From NCBI GenBank assembly GCA_009695205.1, contig SIBK01000002.1:70153-127800 (forward strand): a stretch of 57,648 nucleotides of DNA. The letters are read 5' to 3'. Origin of the DNA: Pedosphaera sp. Its GTDB lineage: Bacteria; Verrucomicrobiota; Verrucomicrobiia; Limisphaerales; UBA9464. This document shows positions 45,287 through 53,710 of this stretch, piece after piece. Under the pieces are notes generated by a model. It was given only the letters and a program-made list of their open reading frames with translations. It was not told the origin of the DNA and did not search any database. The first letter of the stretch is position 1; each line of letters opens with the position of its first letter. The position numbers and the translations under genes are program-made.

Positions 45287-48200
45287 TCAATGATTCAAAA
45301 CGAACTCGGGCGAATTTAGGAGCGACCAAAAGACATCTTCCGCTGCCGTCTGCCGGGTAGCCTTCTCCACGGAAAACGCGGCGACGGCCGTTTTGATCTC
45401 TTCCGCCTCGGGCGGACGGCTTAGGGCGGCGAGGTAAAGTTCGGTGACGATCTCGCGAGGAGAACGGGAGCTGTCGGAGAGGGCTCGGACGCGCCCTTTG
45501 TCGTGACTGAGTTTGGATTGAAGGTTTCTGGAATTCATGAGGTGGAGGGATTGCACGACGCTGAGGTGGGTGTCGCGTTCACAGGGACAATCGCTGCTCG
45601 AATTGGGGCGTCCGAAAGCATCCAGGAACTGGGAATCGATCTTATAGCTCCACATTTGCACAGCCTTGGAACCTGGGGGTACGGCGGAAAAGGTATCGGG
45701 GACGCCCGTGGCTTCGTTGACCGAGTCGAAGAGAACTTCAGCGGGGAGGCGGCGGCGGTAGGAGCGGGAAAAATTTCGTGTATCGGCCATGTTGAACTCA
45801 TTGGGAATCGAGCTGAGTTGGTAAAGCCGGGACTCCATGATTGTGCGGAGGAGGTGTTTGAAATCGAAGCGGTTTCCGGCGAAGTCGACGGCGAGGGCAT
45901 CCAGGAGCGCTGGGTTGACGCATGGATTGGAGATGCGGAAATCGTCCACGGGATCGACGAGGCCGCGGCCAAAGAGGGCAGCCCAGACGCGATTCACCGC
46001 GGCGCGAGCGAAAAAAGGATTTTCTGGGGCGGTCATCCAGTCCGCGAGGGCGCGGCGGGGATCCTGGTTGGCCGAAAGAATAGGCAGGGGGCCGCCGGGT
46101 GGCCGCGGTTTGAGAACTTCACCGGACACCGGATGCTTCACGGTGCCGCCCGGGGTGAAGTAAAAGGTCTCTGTTCCCGCCGAAATGGGGGGACTCAGTC
46201 CGGCTCCCTTTTGTTTCAGTGGAGCGAAGTACGCAGCGAGTTGGAAAAAGTCCTCCTGACCCCATTTTTCATTGGGGTGATGGTGGCATCGGGCGCATTC
46301 CAATCGCGTGCCCAGAAACAACTGGCTGAAAAGAGTCGTCAAGTCCGCCGGTTCCCGACGATCCCGGTAGATGACGGCGGGCCCATTTCGATGATTGGTG
46401 CCCTCGACAAGAAGGATGTCGCGGACGAACTCGTCGTACGGTTGGTTCTTTTGGAACGATTCCCGCAGCCATTGATCGAGTTGAAAAACGCTCTTGACCC
46501 CGACGCGGTCCGGGTTGGGGCGTAGGAGATCGGCCCATTTGTTGGCCCAGAAGTCGGAGTACGCGGGGTCCTGTAATATTCGGTCGATCCATTTGGACCG
46601 TTTGTTCGGAGTCGAGTCGGCGAGAAACGCACGGACTTCTTCCGGTGTGGGCAGCAGGCCGACAGCATCTAACTTGGTGCGGCGAAGAAAAGTGGCGTCG
46701 CTACAGCGGTCGGATGGAAAAAGACCGAGCTGTTGGAATTGACCTAGGGCGAGTGCGTCAATGAAATCGTTGGTGGGCCAGTTTGCGTAACGTTCCGCAG
46801 GGAGAAGTCGTTCTGCGGGAATGATCAGGTGAGCGTCGGCGACCAAGCCGGCGTAGCGGGCGACCACTACTCCCTGACCGGTGAGAGTGCCGATTGTGAC
46901 GCGACCGCGGTCGTCGACGGTAGCGATCTCCTTGTCATTCGAGGCGAAGGCGGCCAGGTGGGTGACATCGCGGACAGTCCCGTCGGAATAGTACGCTTGG
47001 ACGCAGAGCTGTTGCGATCCGGCGTGGTGATAGCGACGTGTGGCGGGGAATGTCACGAGGCGATGCAGTTCCGGTTCTTCCTGGGTCTGATACAGCATGC
47101 CTTCTCGGATCCAGCGGACCAGCAGTTGATAGGTTTCCGAGCCTGGTTCGAAGCGGCGTCCGCCCTCGTGTGGCAGGGTGGCGGTAGGTTTTTGTAGGAG
47201 CAGGCTGTGCTCGGGTGCAGCGGGGAAGACGCGGCGGCCGCGCACGTCACGCACAATCTTGGCGTGGTCCGCCTTTGGGTCGTACGAAAACACGGAGAGT
47301 TTGAATCCGTTTTGCCCTTCGGGTTTGGCGTGGCAGGCGCCAGCATTGCAGCCAGCGCGGCTCAGGGCCGGAAGCACATCGCGGACAAAGCTTGCACCGG
47401 CGTTGTCGGCGGGACGGACGGTTACAGCTATCCTAGTTTGCAAAGGCCCCAATCGTGCCACGACAAACCCGGAGCCGGGTGCGATGGCTCGGATTTCACC
47501 CGGGCGGATGAGCTCAATCGGAGTGCCGGCGGCGAGCGAACAGATAACGTTGGTACTGACGTCTATTTCGAATCCATCCGCTGTCTTCACGTGAAGGAGC
47601 AGCACTTGATGAAAGCCCGGGCCCGCCAGGGTGATTTCCGGGAGGTCCGAATGCAGAGAAACCGCGCCCTCTGGCAGCGACTCATGGGTGGGAGCGGGGG
47701 CCGTGAGATTGGAGTTCGACTTGCGGACGGAGCCGCGGATTTTTCGAGAGGTTGAAGGACTCGCATCGGGTGGTGTGGTCCGCGGCGTGGCGGTCACGCG
47801 AGCGGGCACGGAAGCTTCCGGGGCGAGTCGGGCGAGCCGACGCCCTTGGGCATCGAGCAGGTAAACGATGCCGTCGTGTGTGCCAGCGGCCACGATGGAT
47901 CCATTCCGGCTCATTGCCAGGCTTGCAACCGGTTCCTCAAGTTCGATTAGTTTCTTCTCCTGCGCCGATGTGGAACTCTGCTCGCCGGTATGGGTCTTAA
48001 AATCCGTGTAACGCCACACGGCGCCGGCATCGGTGGCGGCGATGATCGATTTCCCGTCCGCCGACCAGGTTGTGCCGGAAAGGGCGGTACTGTGCGGGCC
48101 CAGAGCGATGATTTTTTCGCGAGTTGCAAGTTCCCAGACCGTGAGTTGTTTATCGGCGCCAGCACTCACGAGGCGAGAGCTATCTCCGTTGAAGCCAATG

Positions 48201-49252
48201 GCGACGATCGGAGCGGTGTGACCTTCGAGGCGGAATTGTTCTGTGCCGGACGCAACGTCCCAGATTTTGATCAGATGATCCGCACCCGCGGTGGCCAAAT
48301 GCTGGCCGTCGGGGCTGAACTCCATGTCCAGAATCGTGTCTGCGTGCGCGAGCCAGGATTTCAAGGATTGGCCTGTAATCGGGTCGATCTGTCGCACCGT
48401 GCCACTGAGGCCGGCCAGGCTATCGGCAAGGACCATCGAATGTCCGTCGGGCGCGAATTCGATCGACGTCACCAGCCCGATGATTCCCGCGACGAATTCC
48501 CGTTCCACAGAGAAGGGTTCGGGTTTCCAGAATCGAACCGACCGCAACCCACCGGACGCGAGCCACGTTTGGTCCGGAGACCAGGCGAGCGCAGGGATGG
48601 ATTCACGCTGGGCGGATCCGGCGCCGATTTGACGATACTCGGGCGATGCCACATCGAAGACGGAGAGGTCCGGTCCGCAGGCGACAGCCAGGAATCGGGC
48701 GTCGGGCGATAGCGCCAGCCCGAGCACGGGTCGGTAGCTAGAGGGCATTGGCTGCAATCGAGAGCTGTCCAATTCGAGGCGGGTTGCCGCATTGGAGCGT
48801 TGGCTCCAAACCATTCCGTTTTGAACCCAATCCCGAAGGCTCTGAATCTCGGTTTCGGTCAACTGCCCTTTCGGTGGCATATGGGGATCGGCACCGGGAA
48901 GCAGCACGTCGAACAAGCGGCCGCGGGATTTACCGGGGGAAACCGGGGCGCCGTTCTCTCCGCCCTGGAGAAGTGTTTCACGGGACGTCACGATCAAGCC
49001 GCCTTTCTTCTTCTCCGGGTTGTGACACGCGACGCAGTGGGTGGTAAGGATTTCCTGGGCGATTTCCCCTGAAGTGTCTGCGTGCATTGCACGGGCTGCG
49101 GGTCCGGCGACGGGCAACATGAGGCAGACAAAAACCAGCGCCAGATTGCAGACAACCCGGGAGTCCCGGGGGTTGCAGCGGGTGTCTCGTAGATTTTTGA
49201 GGTCCCGATTCAAAGTAAAGGTGTTCGACACTAGCCGAAGTATCCCCAGCAT
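45287..49252 (-). CDS. Giant cytochrome c/WD40/DUF1549/DUF1553 protein
   Basis: A 1321-residue exported protein. The signal peptide is unusually far in (CNLALVFVCLMLPVAGPAARA, about residues 35-55). A planctomycete-type cytochrome c domain follows with CVACHNPEKKKGGL (C73-H77) and DPHMPPKGQLT. Residues ~170-480 form WD40-type blades (ILDMEFSPDGQHLATAGADH, LIKIWDVASGTEQFRLEGHT). A second heme-like motif, GCNAGACH, is near residue 635, then an Ig-like stretch (VRDVTHLAAFASNDKEIATV). DUF1549 starts near residue 830 and carries LECARCHHHPNEKWGQEDFF. DUF1553 fills the end (NPFFARAAVNRVWAALFGRG, LMNSRNLQSKL). Function is unknown; relatives pair with DUF1501 proteins. The preceding gap is 306 bp. 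Confidence 0.88.
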   Translation of the reverse strand: MLGILRLVSNTFTLNRDLKNLRDTRCNPRDSRVVCNLALVFVCLMLPVAGPAARAMHADTSGEIAQEILTTHCVACHNPEKKKGGLIVTSRETLLQGGENGAPVSPGKSRGRLFDVLLPGADPHMPPKGQLTETEIQSLRDWVQNGMVWSQRSNAATRLELDSSRLQPMPSSYRPVLGLALSPDARFLAVACGPDLSVFDVASPEYRQIGAGSAQRESIPALAWSPDQTWLASGGLRSVRFWKPEPFSVEREFVAGIIGLVTSIEFAPDGHSMVLADSLAGLSGTVRQIDPITGQSLKSWLAHADTILDMEFSPDGQHLATAGADHLIKIWDVASGTEQFRLEGHTAPIVAIGFNGDSSRLVSAGADKQLTVWELATREKIIALGPHSTALSGTTWSADGKSIIAATDAGAVWRYTDFKTHTGEQSSTSAQEKKLIELEEPVASLAMSRNGSIVAAGTHDGIVYLLDAQGRRLARLAPEASVPARVTATPRTTPPDASPSTSRKIRGSVRKSNSNLTAPAPTHESLPEGAVSLHSDLPEITLAGPGFHQVLLLHVKTADGFEIDVSTNVICSLAAGTPIELIRPGEIRAIAPGSGFVVARLGPLQTRIAVTVRPADNAGASFVRDVLPALSRAGCNAGACHAKPEGQNGFKLSVFSYDPKADHAKIVRDVRGRRVFPAAPEHSLLLQKPTATLPHEGGRRFEPGSETYQLLVRWIREGMLYQTQEEPELHRLVTFPATRRYHHAGSQQLCVQAYYSDGTVRDVTHLAAFASNDKEIATVDDRGRVTIGTLTGQGVVVARYAGLVADAHLIIPAERLLPAERYANWPTNDFIDALALGQFQQLGLFPSDRCSDATFLRRTKLDAVGLLPTPEEVRAFLADSTPNKRSKWIDRILQDPAYSDFWANKWADLLRPNPDRVGVKSVFQLDQWLRESFQKNQPYDEFVRDILLVEGTNHRNGPAVIYRDRREPADLTTLFSQLFLGTRLECARCHHHPNEKWGQEDFFQLAAYFAPLKQKGAGLSPPISAGTETFYFTPGGTVKHPVSGEVLKPRPPGGPLPILSANQDPRRALADWMTAPENPFFARAAVNRVWAALFGRGLVDPVDDFRISNPCVNPALLDALAVDFAGNRFDFKHLLRTIMESRLYQLSSIPNEFNMADTRNFSRSYRRRLPAEVLFDSVNEATGVPDTFSAVPPGSKAVQMWSYKIDSQFLDAFGRPNSSSDCPCERDTHLSVVQSLHLMNSRNLQSKLSHDKGRVRALSDSSRSPREIVTELYLAALSRPPEAEEIKTAVAAFSVEKATRQTAAEDVFWSLLNSPEFVLNH

Positions 49253-49558
49253 GGGAATAGCGCATATGTGGGAAAAATTCAGCGATTCGAAGTTGCCAAG
49301 CGGTGTGGGAACCTCTGGAGCTATTCCAGGTCACGCACACTTTGGTAGCACTGAATTCCCTACTGGGCTCGCCGTCAACGACTCGCTACGGTCGTTGGTA
49401 GTGCTGGCGCAAGGATAGGTGATCCTGCGAACAGCAAAGAACCTGTGCTGTTTCGGAGGCGGACACTGACATTTGCAAAAGACTGGCGGTGAAGCCTTGA
49501 CTCGGTATCGTTCCCGGACGTAAGCGGAGCCCGGTCGAGACTTCGCCACGTATCAACA
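49253..49558. other. Divergent intergenic region with inverted repeats
   Basis: This 306-bp gap separates the giant cytochrome gene (minus) from the beta-helix gene (plus), so both promoters should lie here. No gene is seen. Inverted repeats include GGAATAGC/GCTATTCC (49254-49261 and 49320-49327) and a nested pair, AGCACT/AGTGCT (49347-49352, 49400-49405) around CAACGAC/GTCGTTG (49376-49382, 49391-49397). Confidence 0.5.
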
Positions 49559-51526
49559 ATGGGCTTAGGTAGATTATTCCGATTTGAGTGGGTGGCTGCG
49601 TTCCTGTTCGCGTGGATGGCGCGCGCGGAGAATATTGTTTTCCCCGCAGACGCGAAGGTGATTGACGTGACGAAGGGGCCGTATTTTGCGAAGGGCGACG
49701 GGCGAACAGACGACACGGACGCGCTGCAGCAGGCGTTGAATGACAACGGCGGACGCAACTGCATCATTTACCTTCCGAACGGCACGTATCGAATTTCCGC
49801 ACCGGTCCGGTGGCCCTGGAGCACCAACGTGAATGCGAGGTATCGCGCGACAATACTTCAAGGGCAAAGCCGCGACGGCACCCAGATTCGGCTGGCCGAC
49901 CAGGCGAGTGGATATCAGAAAGGCAATCAGCCCCGGCCGATGATCTGGACCGGTGAATACGGAGCGGTCCGAACTCGAAGTTCAATCCGCAATCTGACGG
50001 TGCATACTGGCAGTCACAATCCAATGGCGATCGGCATTCAGTATTTTGCAAATAAGCAAGGATGCATGCGTGACCTGCGGGTGGTGGCAGGCGACGCGGG
50101 GGCGGTGGTCGGCCTCGATTTCTCGAAGTCGGATGAAAACGGTCCATGCCTGGTCCAAAACGTCCGGATTGAAGGTTTTGAATTTGGAGTGCGGACGGGG
50201 TTTGCGGTTTACGGAGTGGTATTCGAGCATCTCGAATTGGTTGGACAGATGTCGGCGGGTTTTCAAAATCTCGGCCAATCGGTAAGCATTCGGGATTTGC
50301 GCAGCACCAACCGGGTGCCAGCCGTTCAGAACAACGAGGCCAATGGATTTGTGGTCATCGTCGATGCGGTGTTGGAGGGTACGGCGACCAAGCGTCCGCC
50401 TCCGGCGATTCAGAACAAAGGCGTTCTCTTTGCCCGCAATCTGATGACGCCTGGGTACGCCAAGTCCGTGGAGAACCGCACGGGGACCGGATCCGATATT
50501 GTGGGTCCTGAGGTTCGAGAATTTTTGTCGCACACAGTCTTCAACCTATTTCCAGCCCCTCAATATTCGCTAAATCTGCCGGTGAAGGAGACCCCGGACG
50601 TTCCCTGGGACGATTTGAAGGACTGGGCAGGCCCGGGGCAGTTCGGAGGCAAGCCGGACGATACGGTGGACGACTCCAAGGCGATTCAGGACGCCATCGA
50701 CTCCGGGAAGTCCACTGTATATCTGCCCAACGGGACCTGGACGCTGCGCGAGACGGTCACGCTCCGCGGCAATGTTCGGCGGCTCATCGGGTGCGAAGCG
50801 CGTATCCGGCTCGATGGATTGAAGGGTCGACCGGGATTTGTCGTGGCGGACGGGACGTCTCCGGTGGTTGTTGTAGAGCGGTTGGAAGCGGAGAGTTTCG
50901 ATGACCTTCTCCTGTCCCAGACCTCCGGCCGCACTCTTGTGATCCGTGATTGCGCGGGAGTACGAGCCGAGTTCCCTGGCATGGGCGATGTATTCTTGGA
51001 AGACGTACATGCGAGTCGGGTGATGCGATTCAATGGGCAGAATGTTTGGGCGCGACAGCTGTGTCTGGATCATGACGGGCCGAAAATTGTAAATGAGAAA
51101 GGGCGTTTCTGGGTTTTGGGCCTGACCTGCGAGCGCACGGGCTGTCTGGTGCGGACGTCCGCGGACGGCCTGAGTGAAGTCCTTGGCGGGTTGTGTTTCT
51201 CGAGTGGAAGCTGGAAGGACGAGGCGATGTTCCGGCTTGAGGGCGGGCAGGGAACATTTGTGCTGCCTGAAGCCTCCTTCTTGCGTGCCCCATTTATGAC
51301 GATCGTGTCCGAGAAGCGCGGAACGGTGGTTCGAAAGCTTTCCAACAATAGTGCTGACGCCAAGCTTCCGCTCCGTGCAGGTGGAATTGCGCTGCCTCTG
51401 TACACAGGGCACGGCACTGCCGTGGGCCCGGTCCGATCGGCTCCGGCGTCAGTGTCCCAGACCAATAATCCGGCGGGGCCGACAACAGAGAAGCGAATTC
51501 TTTCCTTGCCCTTGCCGGGGTCTTGA
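49559..51526 (+). CDS. Secreted beta-helix glycosidase/lyase-like protein
   Basis: A 655-residue exported protein of the right-handed beta-helix (pectate lyase 3/GH55-like) class. After a signal peptide (to about residue 23, ARAEN) come two related opening blocks. The first is GPYFAKGDGRTDDTDALQQA, followed by CIIYLPNGTYRIS. The second, about 320 residues later, is GKPDDTVDDSKAIQDAIDSG followed by STVYLPNGTWTLRETVTL. The duplicated D-D-T/S-x-A-I-Q motifs and YLPNGTW are the hallmark of this fold. It likely cleaves or binds a polysaccharide outside the cell. No catalytic residues can be named with confidence. The ROK kinase starts 15 bp after its stop. Confidence 0.82.
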   Translation: MGLGRLFRFEWVAAFLFAWMARAENIVFPADAKVIDVTKGPYFAKGDGRTDDTDALQQALNDNGGRNCIIYLPNGTYRISAPVRWPWSTNVNARYRATILQGQSRDGTQIRLADQASGYQKGNQPRPMIWTGEYGAVRTRSSIRNLTVHTGSHNPMAIGIQYFANKQGCMRDLRVVAGDAGAVVGLDFSKSDENGPCLVQNVRIEGFEFGVRTGFAVYGVVFEHLELVGQMSAGFQNLGQSVSIRDLRSTNRVPAVQNNEANGFVVIVDAVLEGTATKRPPPAIQNKGVLFARNLMTPGYAKSVENRTGTGSDIVGPEVREFLSHTVFNLFPAPQYSLNLPVKETPDVPWDDLKDWAGPGQFGGKPDDTVDDSKAIQDAIDSGKSTVYLPNGTWTLRETVTLRGNVRRLIGCEARIRLDGLKGRPGFVVADGTSPVVVVERLEAESFDDLLLSQTSGRTLVIRDCAGVRAEFPGMGDVFLEDVHASRVMRFNGQNVWARQLCLDHDGPKIVNEKGRFWVLGLTCERTGCLVRTSADGLSEVLGGLCFSSGSWKDEAMFRLEGGQGTFVLPEASFLRAPFMTIVSEKRGTVVRKLSNNSADAKLPLRAGGIALPLYTGHGTAVGPVRSAPASVSQTNNPAGPTTEKRILSLPLPGS

Positions 51527-51540
51527 AGACGATCCTAGCC

Positions 51541-52539
51541 ATGCCGGACCCCAGTTCGAAGCAGGACCTGATTATTGGCGTTGACTTGGGCGCCACGAAA
51601 ATCCTTGCCGGTGTGTTTACGCCGCAATTAAAGCGTTTGCAGACCGCCAAACTGAGCACCAAGGCGGGCCGGGGCTTCGAAGGGGTCGTGGATCGGATTG
51701 CCCGGTGCGTACGCGATGCAGTGGATGAGGCGGATCTTTCACTAAAGCAGGTGAAAGCGATCGGAATTGGAGCTCCGGGAGCGGTGGACCCGATCAGTGG
51801 GGAAGTTCTGTTTGCGCCCAATCTTGACTGGACCAAGGCGCCACTCAAGAAGGCCCTGGAGAAACTTCTCGAAGTCCCGGTTTTCGTTGAGAACGACTGC
51901 AACCTCTGTGCTCTGGGCGTTCATGAAGTCGAGTTTCAGGGAAAGCCCCGTCACATGGTTGGAATCTTCCTTGGGACAGGAATTGGCGCCGGCCTCATTT
52001 TGGACGGGCATTTGTTTTCCGGCTTTAACCGGACCGCGGGTGAAATTGGGCATATGGTGTTGCAGGTGGGCGGGCCGAAATGCGGTTGTGGCAACAAAGG
52101 CTGCTTTGAAGCGTTAGCGAGTCGCACTGCGATTTTCCGAAATCTGCAGGAAGCCGTGAAGGCTGGGGAAAAAACCGCAATCCTCGAACTGTTAGGACCG
52201 GGCGAAAGCCTCGCCGATCTGAAGAGTGGTGACCTTCGGAAGGCCATTCGGAAAGGAGACAAGCTGGTCGAAAAGATCGTGGAGGATGCTGCGGAATATA
52301 CCGGCGTCGCCGTGGCCAACGTGCTAAACCTTCTGAACCCAGACGTCATTGTCCTCGGTGGCGGTGTCATCGATGCCCTCAAGGACGAGATGATGTCGAT
52401 CATCGTGGAAACCGCCCGGGACTACGCGATGCCCGGGACGGATAAAGGAATCGAGATTGTTTCCTCCGAGCTAGGGGATGAGGCGGGCATCCACGGGGGC
52501 GCTGTGCTGGCCCGCCAACGGTTGAAAGCGGCGGGCTGA
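51541..52539 (+). CDS. ROK-family sugar kinase
   Basis: A 332-residue cytoplasmic kinase of the ROK family, most like bacterial glucokinases and N-acetylmannosamine kinases. The ATP-site motif is GVDLGATKILAG. The catalytic aspartate is in PVFVENDCNLCALG. AGEIGHM precedes the zinc-type CGCGNKGCFEALAS motif, which marks the ROK signature. The C-terminal NLLNPDVIVLGGGV is a second family block. ATG 51541 is chosen; a TTG at 51523 would add six residues. It follows the beta-helix gene closely, so the two may be cotranscribed, with the released sugar phosphorylated in the cell. The substrate is unproven. Confidence 0.9.
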   Translation: MPDPSSKQDLIIGVDLGATKILAGVFTPQLKRLQTAKLSTKAGRGFEGVVDRIARCVRDAVDEADLSLKQVKAIGIGAPGAVDPISGEVLFAPNLDWTKAPLKKALEKLLEVPVFVENDCNLCALGVHEVEFQGKPRHMVGIFLGTGIGAGLILDGHLFSGFNRTAGEIGHMVLQVGGPKCGCGNKGCFEALASRTAIFRNLQEAVKAGEKTAILELLGPGESLADLKSGDLRKAIRKGDKLVEKIVEDAAEYTGVAVANVLNLLNPDVIVLGGGVIDALKDEMMSIIVETARDYAMPGTDKGIEIVSSELGDEAGIHGGAVLARQRLKAAG

Positions 52540-52563
52540 ATGCGGTTGCCCGCTGCCGGGGGT

Positions 52564-53676
52564 TTAGCTCTGTGATTCCCTGTCACGAATCGCGGTCTCG
52601 TAGCTTTTCAAAGTCGCCCGAGCACAGGCATCCCAGTCGTAGCGCTCGATCGTTTTTCGAGCGGCTCTTCCCAGAGCGATGCCAAATCCTGGACTCTCGG
52701 CAAGGCGCGATAGCTGGGCCCGCAGGTCCGACGGATTCTGAGGACTGCACACCATGCCGTTGCGACCCGCATCAATGAGTTCCGCAACCCCAATGTCTCG
52801 CCCAAGCACAACCGACAGGCCGCTTGCCATCGCCTCGGCACCGACCATTCCGAACGTATCGTAACGACTGGGATATACAAACGTGTCACTGGCCCGGAAT
52901 GCCAGTTCGGGTTGTAGCTCGAATCCATGAAACGTGACCCGCCCTGAGATGCCCAGTCGATTCGCCTCATCCTGAAAAGCGGCGAGTGAGGAACGGGTTA
53001 GGACTAGCAGGTGAGCCTCGGGAAAATGAGGAAGTTGCTTCAGCACCTCGGATAACCCTTTTACTGCCTCGCCTGCGAAGACCCACACCCATCCGTCCGC
53101 TGGTAATCGGTACTGCTGTCGCAATGCCCGTTTTTCTTCAGAATCCCGGGCGGGCCTGAATTGTGTCAGATTCGTGCCGTGATAGATGAGATCCACCGGT
53201 CGATTCCATCCATATTCCTCGGTGATCTCGCGCGCCATTACCCGCGAGATGGCAATCAATCTCCGGGCCCGACGCTGTCGGTAGAAAGCCCGCTCAAGTG
53301 GGATGACCAGTTTCATGGAGCGTCGGCTCTTTATTTGGGTGAGTGGCGTCTGCTTCAGGCGGGCGGCATTGCAGACGTGGCCCGTAATGACGTCGGCGCT
53401 CCAGCAGGTGAGGCCTTGCGAATGGATCAGATCGTGTCGGCCCCGTCGGACCGCCAGTTCAGCCAACGGAATGAAGGAAAAGATGGTGGTCAGCGCGCGT
53501 GCCCGCCAGGCCGGAACCCTCCGGATCACCACGTCGTCTGGAATCGCAGCGTCGTTCCAGAAGCTGGCATACACCGTGAACTGGACCTGTTCACGAAGGA
53601 GGCGGACAATTTCAACGCAGTAGCGGCCCTGGCCATAGGTTGAATCGAAATCATGAACCACCAGGGCGACTTTCAT
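52564..53676 (-). CDS. GT4-family glycosyltransferase
   Basis: A 370-residue GT-B glycosyltransferase of family GT4. ATG 53676 starts the first Rossmann fold (MKVALVVHDFDSTYGQGRYC); the frame is open to 54006 but that part overlaps the preceding gene and is not family-like. Visible features are HDLIHSQGLTCWSADVITGH, IAISRVMAREITEEYGW, VDLIYHGTNLTQFRP, and the donor-binding YPSRYDTFGMVGAEAMASGL with the E-x7-E arrangement. There is no signal peptide; it acts at the cytoplasmic face on nucleotide sugars. Together with the upstream O-antigen-ligase-like gene (35 bp away) it suggests a surface polysaccharide pathway. The acceptor is unknown. Confidence 0.9.
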   Translation of the reverse strand: MKVALVVHDFDSTYGQGRYCVEIVRLLREQVQFTVYASFWNDAAIPDDVVIRRVPAWRARALTTIFSFIPLAELAVRRGRHDLIHSQGLTCWSADVITGHVCNAARLKQTPLTQIKSRRSMKLVIPLERAFYRQRRARRLIAISRVMAREITEEYGWNRPVDLIYHGTNLTQFRPARDSEEKRALRQQYRLPADGWVWVFAGEAVKGLSEVLKQLPHFPEAHLLVLTRSSLAAFQDEANRLGISGRVTFHGFELQPELAFRASDTFVYPSRYDTFGMVGAEAMASGLSVVLGRDIGVAELIDAGRNGMVCSPQNPSDLRAQLSRLAESPGFGIALGRAARKTIERYDWDACARATLKSYETAIRDRESQS

Positions 53677-53710
53677 GCGGACGACGAAGCGAAGTGAAGC
53701 CGGGGACGGT

